Shown piece by piece: positions 10,287 to 19,591 of a stretch of 64,000 nt of DNA (position 1 is the stretch's first letter; the number at the start of each line of letters is the position of its first letter). The stretch is from positions 143,216 to 207,215 of the forward strand of contig NZ_JBBCMA010000007.1 of NCBI RefSeq assembly GCF_037152535.1. The letters run 5' to 3'. The notes under the pieces are model-generated. The model searched no databases and had not been told where the DNA came from. It worked only from the letters and a program-made list of their open reading frames with translations. The stretch is from Leclercia sp. AS011 (GTDB lineage Bacteria > Pseudomonadota > Gammaproteobacteria > Enterobacterales > Enterobacteriaceae). Made by a program: the position numbers and the translations under genes.

Positions 10287-12422
10287 TTATCCGATCAGGC
10301 TCTCAGGCGCGGGGATAAGCTTCGGGTTGAGGCAATTTTCGTAGTATTGCTGAATATCTGCCAGGCGGGTGCGCGAGCGCTGGTAGCGGCGCAGCGCCAT
10401 AAAGGCGTTCCAGAGCATGCAGACCAGCATCGTCAGCATCAGCAGCGAGGTGGCAATGTAGCGCCATAACCCGGCGCTGTCCGGCATGCTGTGCAGTTCG
10501 ACATGGCGGGTGCCGTTAGCATCGGTAAAGAGGCCCGTCACAATCCCTTCGGCGCTGAACGGCGTGCGCATCAGCATCTGGGCCAGGCGCTGGAATTCTC
10601 CCCACTGCTCCTGGGCCGGGTAATCATACAGCGCCACTGACGGGTAGGGCTGATCGACCAGCTCGCTGCCTTCGTCACTGACGATCACAAAGCCGCCGGG
10701 AGCCGGGCTGTTAAGCGCCTGCGCGGCACGTGAGGTTTCGCGCATGACGAACGGCGCGGTGGAGGTGGCAACTAGGTTTTCCAGCGACTCCGCGCTGACC
10801 GGACGCAGCAGCACGTTGACGCCATCGAGACGGCCGCCATCGGCACGTTTCACCAGCGCCTCCCAGTCTTTGCTGTTGCCGAGGTTCACCAGCGCATTTT
10901 TCAGCCGGACGCACTCATCCTGTTCTGCACAGAGCTCCTGGGTTTTCATCACGATATCGCCGAAGTCATCCAGCAGGATCATGCCCGATTTCTGAATGGC
11001 CGAGCGTAATGCCGGACTGACGCGTGAATTATCTTCCGGTTTGGGATGCAACTGGCTCGACAGCGCCTGAGTCAGGGCCGTGGCTTTGTTGACGATGTCG
11101 GATTCCGGCAGCGGCAGGGGTGCCGCGTCATTCCAGATCACCTGCGAGCAATCAAACGGCGTAAAAGGTGAGCTCTGGCGGGCGTTCCAGGTGCCAGGAG
11201 CGTGGATATTACACATCCCGGTACCCTTCAGACGCAGCGTATCGCCAATGCGCACGCCCGCACTTTCGAGCTCCCCGACGCTGGTGGCCTCGATGGTCTG
11301 GGCACCTTTAATCCACGACAGGGTAAATTTGATCGGCATATCCAGCGGGACGAAGAGAACCAGCATCGCCAGCACCAGCCCGGCACCACCGGCAATTACC
11401 GTGCTGCGCAGCCAGTGCTGTAGCGGGAAGTTTTTGACCTCGTCATGCAGGGATAAATAGCGGCCCTGGCGCACGACGTGCCGATCCAGATAGATATCAA
11501 TATCGGTTTTTTGCCCTAAATCCTGCGCCAGCCAAGGCTGCCAGTGGCGCGGATAGATCAGGTCGATAATCCCCAGCGAGATATTGTTGACGTGATCCTG
11601 ATCGTTTTCGCCAAACAGGCCCCAGCGCTTTGGTGTGCCGCGCAGGCAGTGGATCTCACGCAGCGCAGTTTTAGCGGGCGGGGCAAATAATCCCCAGAGG
11701 CCCGCCGCCAGCAACAGCACGCCGCCTCCGGCAAGCCAGGGGGCAAAAACATCCGGGCTCATCAGACAGAAGAAGAAGAGCAGGAACGCGGCGACAATCA
11801 GCAATGCTTCGCGAATGCCGTCCGGGCGGCTCAGGGCGTACTCTTCGTGGGTCTCCTGACGAATATTCAGCAGCTCAATCTGCTCGGTCTCTTCGCCACG
11901 AATCGACGCCTGGGTGGAACTGACGTGCTCCAGTGAAAAGTGGGGCGCTTCCTGAACATACTCGGCGATGGAGTGACCATTGAGGGCAATCACCAGCGGG
12001 ATGGAGTCGGTGTGGATCAGCTCAACGCTGTTTTCATCATTGATATACTGTTCCCAGGACGGCGGCAGATGGACCTCAGCCGAGTCGAGGTAGTAACGCC
12101 ATTTATTGGGATCGTCAGTGGTAATACCGTAGCGGGTAATGGAGCGCGTCACGCAGAGCACGGTATTGCTCTGGGCATTGAGGCTTAACGAAACCGGCGC
12201 GGCGCTGGCACCTGTCGCCGGTGTCTGCTGGATACGGTTAAAGGACTCAAGATATTGCTCAATCGCGCTGCGTTCTTCAGCGGTGAGCTTACGGGTATTC
12301 GCCCCGGCAAAGGCATTGAGATAAGGCAGGCGATATCGACGCTGCGCCCGACGCCTGTACAACCACCCTGCAATGAATGCGCAGGCCAGCATAGCAGCGA
12401 TGACAATCAAAATGGTGCTCAT
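10287..12422 (-). CDS. igaA: Envelope stress/Rcs regulator IgaA (YrfF)
   Basis: IgaA is an essential inner-membrane protein that restrains the Rcs phosphorelay; in Salmonella it is known as IgaA or MucM. The 711-residue product has an N-terminal TM (about 5-22), paired TMs near residues 210-245, a further TM near 340-360 and a C-terminal TM near 655-675. Large cytosolic and periplasmic parts separate them, the usual IgaA topology. It is divergent from nudE across a 325-bp gap. Confidence 0.95.
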   Translation of the reverse strand: MSTILIVIAAMLACAFIAGWLYRRRAQRRYRLPYLNAFAGANTRKLTAEERSAIEQYLESFNRIQQTPATGASAAPVSLSLNAQSNTVLCVTRSITRYGITTDDPNKWRYYLDSAEVHLPPSWEQYINDENSVELIHTDSIPLVIALNGHSIAEYVQEAPHFSLEHVSSTQASIRGEETEQIELLNIRQETHEEYALSRPDGIREALLIVAAFLLFFFCLMSPDVFAPWLAGGGVLLLAAGLWGLFAPPAKTALREIHCLRGTPKRWGLFGENDQDHVNNISLGIIDLIYPRHWQPWLAQDLGQKTDIDIYLDRHVVRQGRYLSLHDEVKNFPLQHWLRSTVIAGGAGLVLAMLVLFVPLDMPIKFTLSWIKGAQTIEATSVGELESAGVRIGDTLRLKGTGMCNIHAPGTWNARQSSPFTPFDCSQVIWNDAAPLPLPESDIVNKATALTQALSSQLHPKPEDNSRVSPALRSAIQKSGMILLDDFGDIVMKTQELCAEQDECVRLKNALVNLGNSKDWEALVKRADGGRLDGVNVLLRPVSAESLENLVATSTAPFVMRETSRAAQALNSPAPGGFVIVSDEGSELVDQPYPSVALYDYPAQEQWGEFQRLAQMLMRTPFSAEGIVTGLFTDANGTRHVELHSMPDSAGLWRYIATSLLMLTMLVCMLWNAFMALRRYQRSRTRLADIQQYYENCLNPKLIPAPESLIG

Positions 12423-12747
12423 GCTTTCCCCATCTTACTTTTTCTTACAGGTGTAGTCAGTAGCACCTTTTTAACAGTGAACGCGTATCTGTGGTTGGCT
12501 ATCGGCATGTAAGGTGTTGAACTTGAGCAATATGAAGCGCATCCCAGTGATCGCTGATGATAGCAAAGCTAATCCTGTCGGGATATCAGCAAATTCCTGG
12601 AATAATTTCAAGCTCTTGACATTTTACCTGAAATAAGGAATGAATCTGCACAGGTTACATAAATGTAAATAAAACGCGATTGACATTGCCGAAACCGTGC
12701 GGCGTATCGCACAATGACGCCAGTTCACTCAGCAAAGACCCATCAAA
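12423..12747. promoter_or_regulatory. igaA/nudE divergent intergenic region (325 bp)
   Basis: No gene is visible here. The region is AT-rich and must hold the igaA promoter (minus) and the nudE promoter (plus). A TTGACA hexamer occurs at 12616-12621 and another near 12681, but neither has a convincing -10 partner at 16-18 bp, so no promoter is fixed. Confidence 0.4.
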
Positions 12748-13308
12748 ATGAGCAAACCCTTACAAAAGCCCACCATCCTGAATGTTGAGACCGTCGCCAA
12801 ATCGCGTCTGTTTAATGTTGAAAGTGTGGACCTGGAGTTCAGTAACGGCGTGCGCCGCGTCTACGAGCGTATGCGTCCCTCCACGCGCGAAGCCGTCATG
12901 ATTGTGCCCATTGTTGACGAGCATCTGATCCTGATCCGCGAGTACGCGGTGGGGACCGAATCTTACGAACTTGGCTTCTCTAAAGGGCTGATCGATCCCG
13001 GTGAATCGGTCTACGAGGCCGCGAACCGCGAGCTGAAAGAAGAGGTAGGGTTTGGTGCGAATGAGCTAACCTTCCTGAAAAAGCTCAGCATGGCTCCCTC
13101 CTATTTTTCCAGCAAAATGAATATCGTGCTGGCGGAAGATCTCTATCCGGAATCGCTGGAAGGGGATGAACCCGAGCCGCTGCCGCAGGTACGCTGGCCG
13201 CTGGCGCATCTGATGGATCTGCTGGAAGAGCCTGATTTTAACGAAGCCCGGAACGTGAGCGCGCTGTTTCTGGTGCGGGAGTGGCTGAAAGGGCAGGGCA
13301 GGTTGTAG
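12748..13308 (+). CDS. nudE: ADP compounds hydrolase NudE (Nudix)
   Basis: NudE hydrolyses ADP-ribose, NADH and diadenosine polyphosphates. The 186-residue protein carries a full Nudix box at residues 80-102: G80, E86, then REL-KEEVG at 94-101, matching G-x5-E-x7-REU-xEE-xGU. It is monocistronic, divergent from igaA and convergent with mrcA. Confidence 0.97.
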   Translation: MSKPLQKPTILNVETVAKSRLFNVESVDLEFSNGVRRVYERMRPSTREAVMIVPIVDEHLILIREYAVGTESYELGFSKGLIDPGESVYEAANRELKEEVGFGANELTFLKKLSMAPSYFSSKMNIVLAEDLYPESLEGDEPEPLPQVRWPLAHLMDLLEEPDFNEARNVSALFLVREWLKGQGRL

Positions 13309-13315
13309 CAGAAGT

Positions 13316-13340
13316 CCCCCTCTCCCATCGGGAAAGGGGG
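13316..13340. terminator. Terminator hairpin between nudE and mrcA
   Basis: The inverted repeat CCCCCTCTCCC / GGGAAAGGGGG with a 3-nt loop (one mismatch in 11 pairs) lies in the 39-bp gap between the convergent genes. Downstream of it the plus strand reads TTGTCGTTT, so termination of nudE is more likely than that of mrcA. Confidence 0.6.
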
Positions 13341-13347
13341 TTGTCGT

Positions 13348-15900
13348 TTAGAACAGCTCTTGTGTCTCGCCGTTATCAATCAGCGTCGTACCCACCTCAT
13401 GCACCGCCTGATGCGTCGGCTGTGTGCCTTCGATGAAATACTCTTCCCGACTGCTGCCGCCATTGGATAGCTGACCGCTGTAGCGATCGATATTGACCGT
13501 CACCACGCCAGGCGGGGGCGTTAATGGCTGCTCCGGCACGCCGTCCAGCAGCATCTTCATAAAGGCATCCCACGCCGGCTGAGCACTCTTGGCCCCGCCT
13601 TCGTAACCGGAAATCTGATCTTTGATCGCCCCGGAGGCGGTGGTACGGCCTAAATCACGGCGGTGATCGTCAAAGCCGATCCACACCGAGGTCACCGCAC
13701 CTGGACCGTAACCTGAGAACCATGCATCTTTCGAGCTGTTGGTGGTCCCGGTCTTGCCGCCGATATCCTTGCGCTGCAGATCGCGACCGGCGCGCCAGCC
13801 CGTACCCTGCCAGCCCGGCTCGCCAAAGATATTACTGTTCAGCGCGCTTTTGATCAGGAACGCCAGCGGGGTGTTAATCACATGCGGGGCGTACTCCTGA
13901 GCCCCGGTCTGCGCCACCAGCGCCTGGTTAGCCTGCTCGAGCTGCGGCTGCGGCACTACCGCGTTTTGCTGCGCCTGGGAAACAGCAACGTCTTCCATGT
14001 CCTGGTTGTTCAGGGATTCTGATTTTGGCGTATCGCCATAAATCACCGGAATATCACACTCGGCGCAGGCAATTTTCGGTTTGGCTTCGAACAGAACGCC
14101 GCCCTGATCGTTCTCGATTTTGCTGATGAAGAACGGATCGACCAGGAAGCCACCGTTCGCCATCACCGCGTAACCGCGCGCAACCTGCAGCGGGGTAAAG
14201 GAGGCCGAGCCCAGCGCCAGCGACTCGGTATGCACGATGTTCTGTGCCGGGAAGCCGAAACGTTGCAGATACTCCGCCGCATAATCGACGCCCATGGCGC
14301 GCATGGCGCGAACCATCACCACGTTCTTCGACTGCCCCAGACCCTGACGCAGACGAATCGGCCCGGCGTATTCTGGCGGTGAGTTTTTCGGCCGCCAGTC
14401 GGAACCGGCCCCGGCATCCCAGCGGGAGATCGGCACGTCGTTGAGGACACTGGCGAGGGTCAGGCCCTTGTCCATTGCCGCGGTGTAAAGGAACGGCTTG
14501 ATATTAGAACCGACCTGGCGCAGCGCCTGGGTGGCACGGTTAAATTTACTCTGGTTGAAATCGAAACCGCCCACCAGCGCCAGCACCGCGCCGTTATGCG
14601 GGTCGATGGAGACCAGCGCGGAGTTAACGTCCGGGATCTGCCCCAGCCACCAGGCGTCGTTAACCTGACGAACCCAGATCTGCTGACCCACCTGCACCGC
14701 ATCGGTTACCTTGCGCGGAGTGGCACCCTGCTGGGTGTCAGACCGGTATGGACGCGCCCAGCGGATGCCCTCCATGCGCAGCGACACCGAGGTTCCGTCC
14801 GCGAGCATCGCCGTGGCTTCCTGCGGATTGGCCTGGGTCACCACTGCCGCGACAAACGGCCCGTAGCCCGGAAGGGGTTTCAGGGTATCGGTGATCTTTT
14901 TGCTGTCCCAGGCGGATTCACCCACCTTCCACAGCACGTTTGACGGGCCGCGGTAGCCGTGGCGCATATCGTAATCAATTACGTTGTTACGCACCGCCTG
15001 CTGCGCGCCCTGCTGGACGTTGCGGGTGATGGTGGTGTAGACGCGGTAACCATCTTCGTAGGCATGCTCGCCGTAGCGGGAGACCATCTCCTGACGCACC
15101 ATCTCGCTGAGATAGGGCGCAGAGAAGGCAATTTCCGGCGCATGGTAGTTGGCGTCAATCACGTCGTTGCGCGCCTGATCGTACTGGGTCTGGCTGATAT
15201 AGCCTTCGCTCAGCATACGCGACAGCACCACGTTGCGGCGTGCGGTCGCGCGATCCAGGGAGTAGAGCGGGTTGAAGGTGGAGGGTGCCTTCGGCAGACC
15301 GGCGATGGTCGCCATTTCACTCAGGGTTAACTGGTCAATGGATTTACCGAAATAGACCTGCGCCGCCGCGCCCACGCCGTAGGCACGGTAGCCGAGATAG
15401 ATCTTGTTGAGGTAAAGCTCGAGGATCTCATCTTTATTCAGCATCTGCTCAATGCGGATCGCCAGGAACACTTCCTTGACCTTACGCATCAGCGTTTTTT
15501 CCGGGCTCAGGAAGAAGTTTCGCGCCAGCTGCTGGGTGATGGTACTCGCACCCTGAGAGGCATGACCTGAGAACAGCGCCACGCTGGCGGCACGGAAAAT
15601 CCCCACCGGATCGACGCCATGGTGCTCATAAAAACGGCTGTCCTCGGTGGCAATAAAGGCTTTTACCATTACGGGTGGGATCTGATTCAGGGTCAGCGGG
15701 ATACGGCGCTTCTCGCCGTACTGGGCGATAAGCTCGCCGTCCGTGCTGTAGACCTGCATCGGGATCTGGAGTCGTACATCACGAAGCGTCGCGACGTCAG
15801 GCAGTTGCGGCTCAATATATTTGTACAAACCAAAAATCGAGCCTGCTCCAAGCAGAATGCAACAGACTGCAAGGATCAATAAATACTTTACGAACTTCAC
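13348..15900 (-). CDS. mrcA: Penicillin-binding protein 1A
   Basis: PBP1A is the bifunctional peptidoglycan glycosyltransferase/DD-transpeptidase of the inner membrane. The 850-residue product equals E. coli PBP1A in length. After an N-terminal TM (about 7-27) comes the GT51 domain with catalytic Glu86 in ATEDSRFYEHHG. The transpeptidase domain carries the SxxK motif SNIK with nucleophile Ser465, SKN (about 525) and KTGTT near residue 720. It is divergent from the hof genes, the standard arrangement. Confidence 0.98.
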   Translation of the reverse strand: MKFVKYLLILAVCCILLGAGSIFGLYKYIEPQLPDVATLRDVRLQIPMQVYSTDGELIAQYGEKRRIPLTLNQIPPVMVKAFIATEDSRFYEHHGVDPVGIFRAASVALFSGHASQGASTITQQLARNFFLSPEKTLMRKVKEVFLAIRIEQMLNKDEILELYLNKIYLGYRAYGVGAAAQVYFGKSIDQLTLSEMATIAGLPKAPSTFNPLYSLDRATARRNVVLSRMLSEGYISQTQYDQARNDVIDANYHAPEIAFSAPYLSEMVRQEMVSRYGEHAYEDGYRVYTTITRNVQQGAQQAVRNNVIDYDMRHGYRGPSNVLWKVGESAWDSKKITDTLKPLPGYGPFVAAVVTQANPQEATAMLADGTSVSLRMEGIRWARPYRSDTQQGATPRKVTDAVQVGQQIWVRQVNDAWWLGQIPDVNSALVSIDPHNGAVLALVGGFDFNQSKFNRATQALRQVGSNIKPFLYTAAMDKGLTLASVLNDVPISRWDAGAGSDWRPKNSPPEYAGPIRLRQGLGQSKNVVMVRAMRAMGVDYAAEYLQRFGFPAQNIVHTESLALGSASFTPLQVARGYAVMANGGFLVDPFFISKIENDQGGVLFEAKPKIACAECDIPVIYGDTPKSESLNNQDMEDVAVSQAQQNAVVPQPQLEQANQALVAQTGAQEYAPHVINTPLAFLIKSALNSNIFGEPGWQGTGWRAGRDLQRKDIGGKTGTTNSSKDAWFSGYGPGAVTSVWIGFDDHRRDLGRTTASGAIKDQISGYEGGAKSAQPAWDAFMKMLLDGVPEQPLTPPPGVVTVNIDRYSGQLSNGGSSREEYFIEGTQPTHQAVHEVGTTLIDNGETQELF

Positions 15901-15999
15901 TGGAGATTTCCCATTTAGTTTGAACTGGGCAGTTTCTAAACAATCGCGCGGTAGTATAAAGGCAAGCCTGTAGCATTGATATAGCCGTCATCCCGCGGG

Positions 16000-16020
16000 A
16001 CGATAAGGAGATCGTGAAAC
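16000..16020 (+). promoter_or_regulatory. hofM ribosome-binding site inside a small hairpin
   Basis: The Shine-Dalgarno AAGGAG (16005-16010) is exactly flanked by ACGAT (16000-16004) and ATCGT (16011-16015), which would form a 5-bp stem with the ribosome site as its loop. A 10-bp palindrome TCCCGCGGGA (15991-16000) abuts it on the 5' side. Confidence 0.5.
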
Positions 16021-16803
16021 ATGGCGTTTAAAACCTGGCATACAGGCGTTCATATTCAACAGGATAAGGTTCTGGCCGTCGCGCTGGTGCGCGAGAAGTC
16101 GGGGTGGGGATTGCGCCGCTGGTGGCAGATCCCCCTGGCGGCGGGAATTATCCGCGACGGGCAAATTCTTCAGCCCGAACAACTGGCTGCGGCGCTGCGT
16201 GAGTGGCGTCAGATGCTCCCTCATCAACATCACATCTTTCTCGCCTTTCCGGCTGCCCGCACCCTACAGCGCACGCTGCCGCGCCCGTCGATGACCCTGC
16301 GCGACAGCGAGCAGACCGCCTGGATCGCCTCGGCGATAAGCCGTGAGCTGGAGATGCCCCCCGATGCCCTGCGGTTTGATTATGTGGAAGATACCTTCAG
16401 CCAGTCTTATCACGTGACGGCGGCACAGAATAAGGAGATCGCCACGCTGCTGGAGCTGGTGCGGGTGTTGCGACTGCGGCTGGCCTCGGTCACGCCCGAC
16501 GCCGGGGCGCTGACGCATCTGCTGCCCTTTGTGCAGGCCCCGGCTCAGTGCGTGGCCTGGCGCGACCGGGACCAGTGGCTCTGGGCGATGCGCCACCAGT
16601 GGGGCAGGCGCGGACTGGCGGAGGCCCCGGACGTCGATCGGCTGGCGGCCCTGCTGGCACTCAGGGTCGACGAAATCGCCTGTTGTGGGGCGGGTAACTT
16701 CGATCCCTGGTGCGTTCTGGCCCGCACGCAGCCGCCGCTACCTGAAAATGGGGCGGATTTCAGCGTCGCGCTGGCGCTGGCAACCGGAGATTGCCCGCAA
16801 TGA
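16021..16803 (+). CDS. hofM: PilM-like DNA utilization/pilus assembly protein HofM
   Basis: HofM is the PilM/ComA-like member of the hofMNOPQ cluster, which in E. coli is needed to use DNA as a nutrient and is homologous to competence pilus assembly genes. The 260-residue cytosolic protein has the N-terminal actin-like pattern, with a Gly/Ile/Asp-rich segment (AAGIIRDGQI) near residues 40-49. The family match is moderate because hof proteins diverge rapidly. It is first in a five-gene run whose members overlap. Confidence 0.9.
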   Translation: MAFKTWHTGVHIQQDKVLAVALVREKSGWGLRRWWQIPLAAGIIRDGQILQPEQLAAALREWRQMLPHQHHIFLAFPAARTLQRTLPRPSMTLRDSEQTAWIASAISRELEMPPDALRFDYVEDTFSQSYHVTAAQNKEIATLLELVRVLRLRLASVTPDAGALTHLLPFVQAPAQCVAWRDRDQWLWAMRHQWGRRGLAEAPDVDRLAALLALRVDEIACCGAGNFDPWCVLARTQPPLPENGADFSVALALATGDCPQ

Positions 16804-17339
16804 GAACGGCCAATCTTCTGCCCTGGCGTGAGCGGCAGCGGCGTTGCTGCCTGCGCTTCTGGGGGCTGATGTTTACCGGCTCGCTGCTGGTGACCCTGAT
16901 GCTCTGTGCGGCCAGCCGGGCCAGCGATCCTCTGATGGCCCACGCCAGTGCGCTGCGGCATACCAGCGACCTTGCCCTGCGTCAGGGGCTGGAGCAGCGG
17001 CAAAAGCAGTGGACGGCGTTACAGGCCCGGCACCAGCAACAGCAGCGCTGGGCGCGGCACAAAGCGAAGACGGAAGCCTGGCAACCGGCACTGATCGCCT
17101 TATCCCGCCTGCTGCCGGAGCAGGCCTGGCTGGCGCAGCTGCGCTTCCAGCAGTCGACCCTTTCGCTTACTGGCTACGCCGCCACGCTGCCCGCGCTCGG
17201 GGCGCTTGAGACAAGGCTTCAACAGATGCCGGGCTTTACCCCCGCTGCGCCGGGGGAGATGCGGCAGGATCCCCAGGGACGCTGGCAGTTCAGCTGGACG
17301 CTGACCCGCAAGGAGGGTGCTGATGCGGATGCCTCCTGA
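16800..17339 (+). CDS. hofN: PilN-like protein HofN
   Basis: HofN is a bitopic inner-membrane protein of the PilN type, thought to bridge HofM to the periplasmic assembly parts. From the ATG at 16800 the product has 179 residues: a short cytosolic NLLPWRERQRR segment typical of PilN, a TM at about 20-40, and a coiled-coil-rich periplasmic part. The frame also allows an ATG at 16791, but 16800 gives the ATGA overlap with hofM and the E. coli-like length. Confidence 0.88.
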   Translation: MRTANLLPWRERQRRCCLRFWGLMFTGSLLVTLMLCAASRASDPLMAHASALRHTSDLALRQGLEQRQKQWTALQARHQQQQRWARHKAKTEAWQPALIALSRLLPEQAWLAQLRFQQSTLSLTGYAATLPALGALETRLQQMPGFTPAAPGEMRQDPQGRWQFSWTLTRKEGADADAS

Positions 17340-17760
17340 GAGCTGGTATGCCATGACGCCGCGCGGGCGCTGCCTGTGCTGGGGTGTCAGTTCAGCGTTA
17401 CTTCTGATCTGCGCCACCCTATGGCAGGGGGGAATGCAGGAGCAGCCGGTAGCGACGCAGCAGGCCAATGCCCGGCTGTGGACCGCGGTGCGTAAGCTCT
17501 CACCTCCTGACGGCGCGCAGCCTGCCGTGACGGCACGGCCTTTTTCGCCGCTGGAGTTTGATACTGACGAGCTGCGGATGGTCCGCTGGCAGCCCGGGGG
17601 CAGAGGGGGCGAACTGGTGATTGAGGCGACCTGGGGGCAGATCCCCTCGCTGTTTATCACCCTCGCCCGGCGCGACGTTGCGGTGGATCGCTTTAGCATT
17701 CAGCCAGAGCACAACCGTTTACAGATAGTCATGCAGCTGGAGCGCCAGGATGCGGGTTAA
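17323..17760 (+). CDS. hofO: PilO-like protein HofO
   Basis: HofO is a small bitopic protein in the PilO position of the cluster. The ATG at 17323 is chosen because AAGGAGG (17310-17316) lies 6 bp before it; an in-frame GTG at 17317 is too close to that site. The 145-residue product has one TM near residues 19-37 and a periplasmic alpha/beta domain. It overlaps the end of hofN by 17 bp. Sequence conservation is low; the call rests on order and topology. Confidence 0.85.
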   Translation: MRMPPESWYAMTPRGRCLCWGVSSALLLICATLWQGGMQEQPVATQQANARLWTAVRKLSPPDGAQPAVTARPFSPLEFDTDELRMVRWQPGGRGGELVIEATWGQIPSLFITLARRDVAVDRFSIQPEHNRLQIVMQLERQDAG

Positions 17761-18145
17761 GTGCGGTTTGCTGCTATTACTGCCGCTGCTTCTCGGCATG
17801 CGCGATCCCTTTCAGCCTCCGGCCTCACGCTGCCCGGACACCGTGCTGCGGCAGTGGCGTTATGTCGGGGTAGTGCTGGGTAAGTTGCCAGTGGCGATCG
17901 TCAGGGATGAAACCTCGCGCTGGCTGCGTCTGCGGCCCGGTGACACCCTGGCGCAAGGCGGGCGAGTGAAGGCGCTGGATGAAAAGGAACTGGTCATCGA
18001 CATGCCCGGGGCATGTGAGCCTCCGCAGTGGCGATGGCAACGACAAGGAAAGAAACAGGATGAAAACAGGGATCGTGGGATTACTGCTGATAGGCAGTCA
18101 GGCGCTGGCCGCGGAGCCCGCCCCGGTAAGTCTGGTCGTGGATGA
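17750..18145 (+). CDS. hofP: PilP-like protein HofP
   Basis: HofP occupies the PilP slot. Its 131 residues start with a hydrophobic signal-like segment (about 4-16, CGLLLLLPLLLGMRDPF) and contain the PilP-like RDPFQPP and CEPPQW motifs. It overlaps hofO by 11 bp. Its 3' end overlaps hofQ by 86 bp in another frame, so the polar, Gly/Arg-rich C-terminal 28 residues are encoded within the start of hofQ. The E. coli gene has a similar C-terminal extension. Confidence 0.85.
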   Translation: MRVKCGLLLLLPLLLGMRDPFQPPASRCPDTVLRQWRYVGVVLGKLPVAIVRDETSRWLRLRPGDTLAQGGRVKALDEKELVIDMPGACEPPQWRWQRQGKKQDENRDRGITADRQSGAGRGARPGKSGRG

Positions 18146-19295
18146 AGTACCGGTTGCCCAGCTTTTGCAGGCGCTGGCGGAGCAGGAGAACCGCAACATC
18201 ATTATTTCCCCGGAGGTCAGCGGCAGCGTCTCTCTGCGCCTGCATGAGGTGCCCTGGCTGCAGGCGCTCCAGACGGTAGTCACCAGTGCCGGGCTGGTGA
18301 TGCGCCAGCAGGCGGGCATTTTTTATATCCACACCGCCGCCTGGCAGCAGCAACAGCAGACCAAAAAAGAGGCCGAGCAGACCAAACGGCAGCTCAGCGC
18401 GCCGCTGGAGGCCCGCAGTTTTTCTCTCTCTTACGCCGATGCGGGAGATTTACAGTCGGCTGCGGAAAAGCTCCTCAGCCCGAAGGGCTGCCTGGCGGTA
18501 GACAAACGCACCAATCGCCTGCTGGTGCGCGACACCCGGGCTGCGCTGGAGGCGTTACATCACTGGGTGGCGCAAATGGATATTCCCGTGGCTCAGGTAG
18601 AGCTGGCCGCGCATATCGTTAGCATAAGTGAAAAAAGCCTGCGCGAGCTGGGGGTGAAGTGGAATCTGGCCCAGGGGCAGGATGCCGGTAAGCCGGGTCA
18701 GCTGACGATGCTCAGCAGCGATCTGGCCGTCAACAGCGCCACTGCCCAGGTGGGGTTTAATATCGGGCGCATCAATGGCCGGCTGCTGGATCTCGAGCTC
18801 TCCGCCCTGGAACAAAAACAGCAGGTCGATATTATCGCCAGCCCGCGCCTGCTGGCGTCGCACATGCAGCCCGCCAGTATTAAGCAGGGCAGCGAGATCC
18901 CCTATCAGGTCTCCAGCGGTGAGAGCGGTGCGACCTCGGTGGAGTTTAAAGAGGCGGTGCTGGGCATGGAGGTCACGCCAGTGGTGCTGGCCAACGGGCG
19001 CGTGCGCCTGAAGCTGCGCATCAGCGAGAACGCCCCGGGCCAGATCCTGCAGCAGGCCGATGGCGAAACCCTGGCAATCGATAAGCAGGAGATTGAAACT
19101 CAGGTCGAGGTGAAAAGCGGCGAAACGCTGGCCTTAGGCGGGATTTTTTCTCAGAGGCATAAAACCGGCAGCGAAAGTGTGCCAGGCTTGAGCCGTATTC
19201 CTTTACTGGGATCGCTTTTTCGCCATCAGGGGAAAGACAACGAACGCAGGGAGTTAGTGGTTTTTATCACCCCTCGTCTGGTTGCAACGCCCTAA
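18060..19295 (+). CDS. hofQ: Secretin HofQ (DNA uptake outer-membrane channel)
   Basis: HofQ is the PilQ/ComE-type secretin through which DNA is thought to cross the outer membrane. The ATG at 18060, preceded by AAGGAAAGAAACAGG, yields 411 residues with a signal peptide ending ALAAEPAP. N-terminal domains (LLQALAEQENRNIIISPEVSG) are followed by the secretin core with VEVKSGETLALGGIF and the terminal VPGLSRIPLLGSLF motif. The frame is open upstream to 17979, inside hofP, but that start lacks a signal peptide. Confidence 0.94.
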   Translation: MKTGIVGLLLIGSQALAAEPAPVSLVVDEVPVAQLLQALAEQENRNIIISPEVSGSVSLRLHEVPWLQALQTVVTSAGLVMRQQAGIFYIHTAAWQQQQQTKKEAEQTKRQLSAPLEARSFSLSYADAGDLQSAAEKLLSPKGCLAVDKRTNRLLVRDTRAALEALHHWVAQMDIPVAQVELAAHIVSISEKSLRELGVKWNLAQGQDAGKPGQLTMLSSDLAVNSATAQVGFNIGRINGRLLDLELSALEQKQQVDIIASPRLLASHMQPASIKQGSEIPYQVSSGESGATSVEFKEAVLGMEVTPVVLANGRVRLKLRISENAPGQILQQADGETLAIDKQEIETQVEVKSGETLALGGIFSQRHKTGSESVPGLSRIPLLGSLFRHQGKDNERRELVVFITPRLVATP

Positions 19296-19591
19296 TGTCC
19301 CGCGATGCCCTGCGTGATTTTGCATTCTGTTTGTTGCAGATGTTTGACGTGGGGCATGAATTAGCATACAAGGAGTACCGATTTGAGAATCAGCTTACTC
19401 AATCACACTCCTTAATAACTTAAGCGGCAAGCAGGGTGATTTAATCTGTTGCCAAACAAGCCGGAGTATTGAGATAATTTTTAGTCTGACTCTCGCTCTA
19501 TCGCATATGAGGTTTCAGTTCATGTCCTGCTACGCCCGATACCGGTGAAGCGGGTTTACCATTAACGAATAGTCTTAGTAGTACCGAAAAA
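19296..19591 (+). promoter_or_regulatory. aroK leader/promoter region
   Basis: This 296-bp gap holds no clear gene. It must contain the aroK promoter; an AT-rich GATAATTTTTAG segment near 19470-19482 is a possible -10 region. An 8-codon frame, MSCYARYR, with a GAGG ribosome-like site runs from 19522 to 19548. In E. coli the aroK-aroB-damX-dam-rpe-gph-trpS genes are transcribed from several promoters beginning here. Confidence 0.45.
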
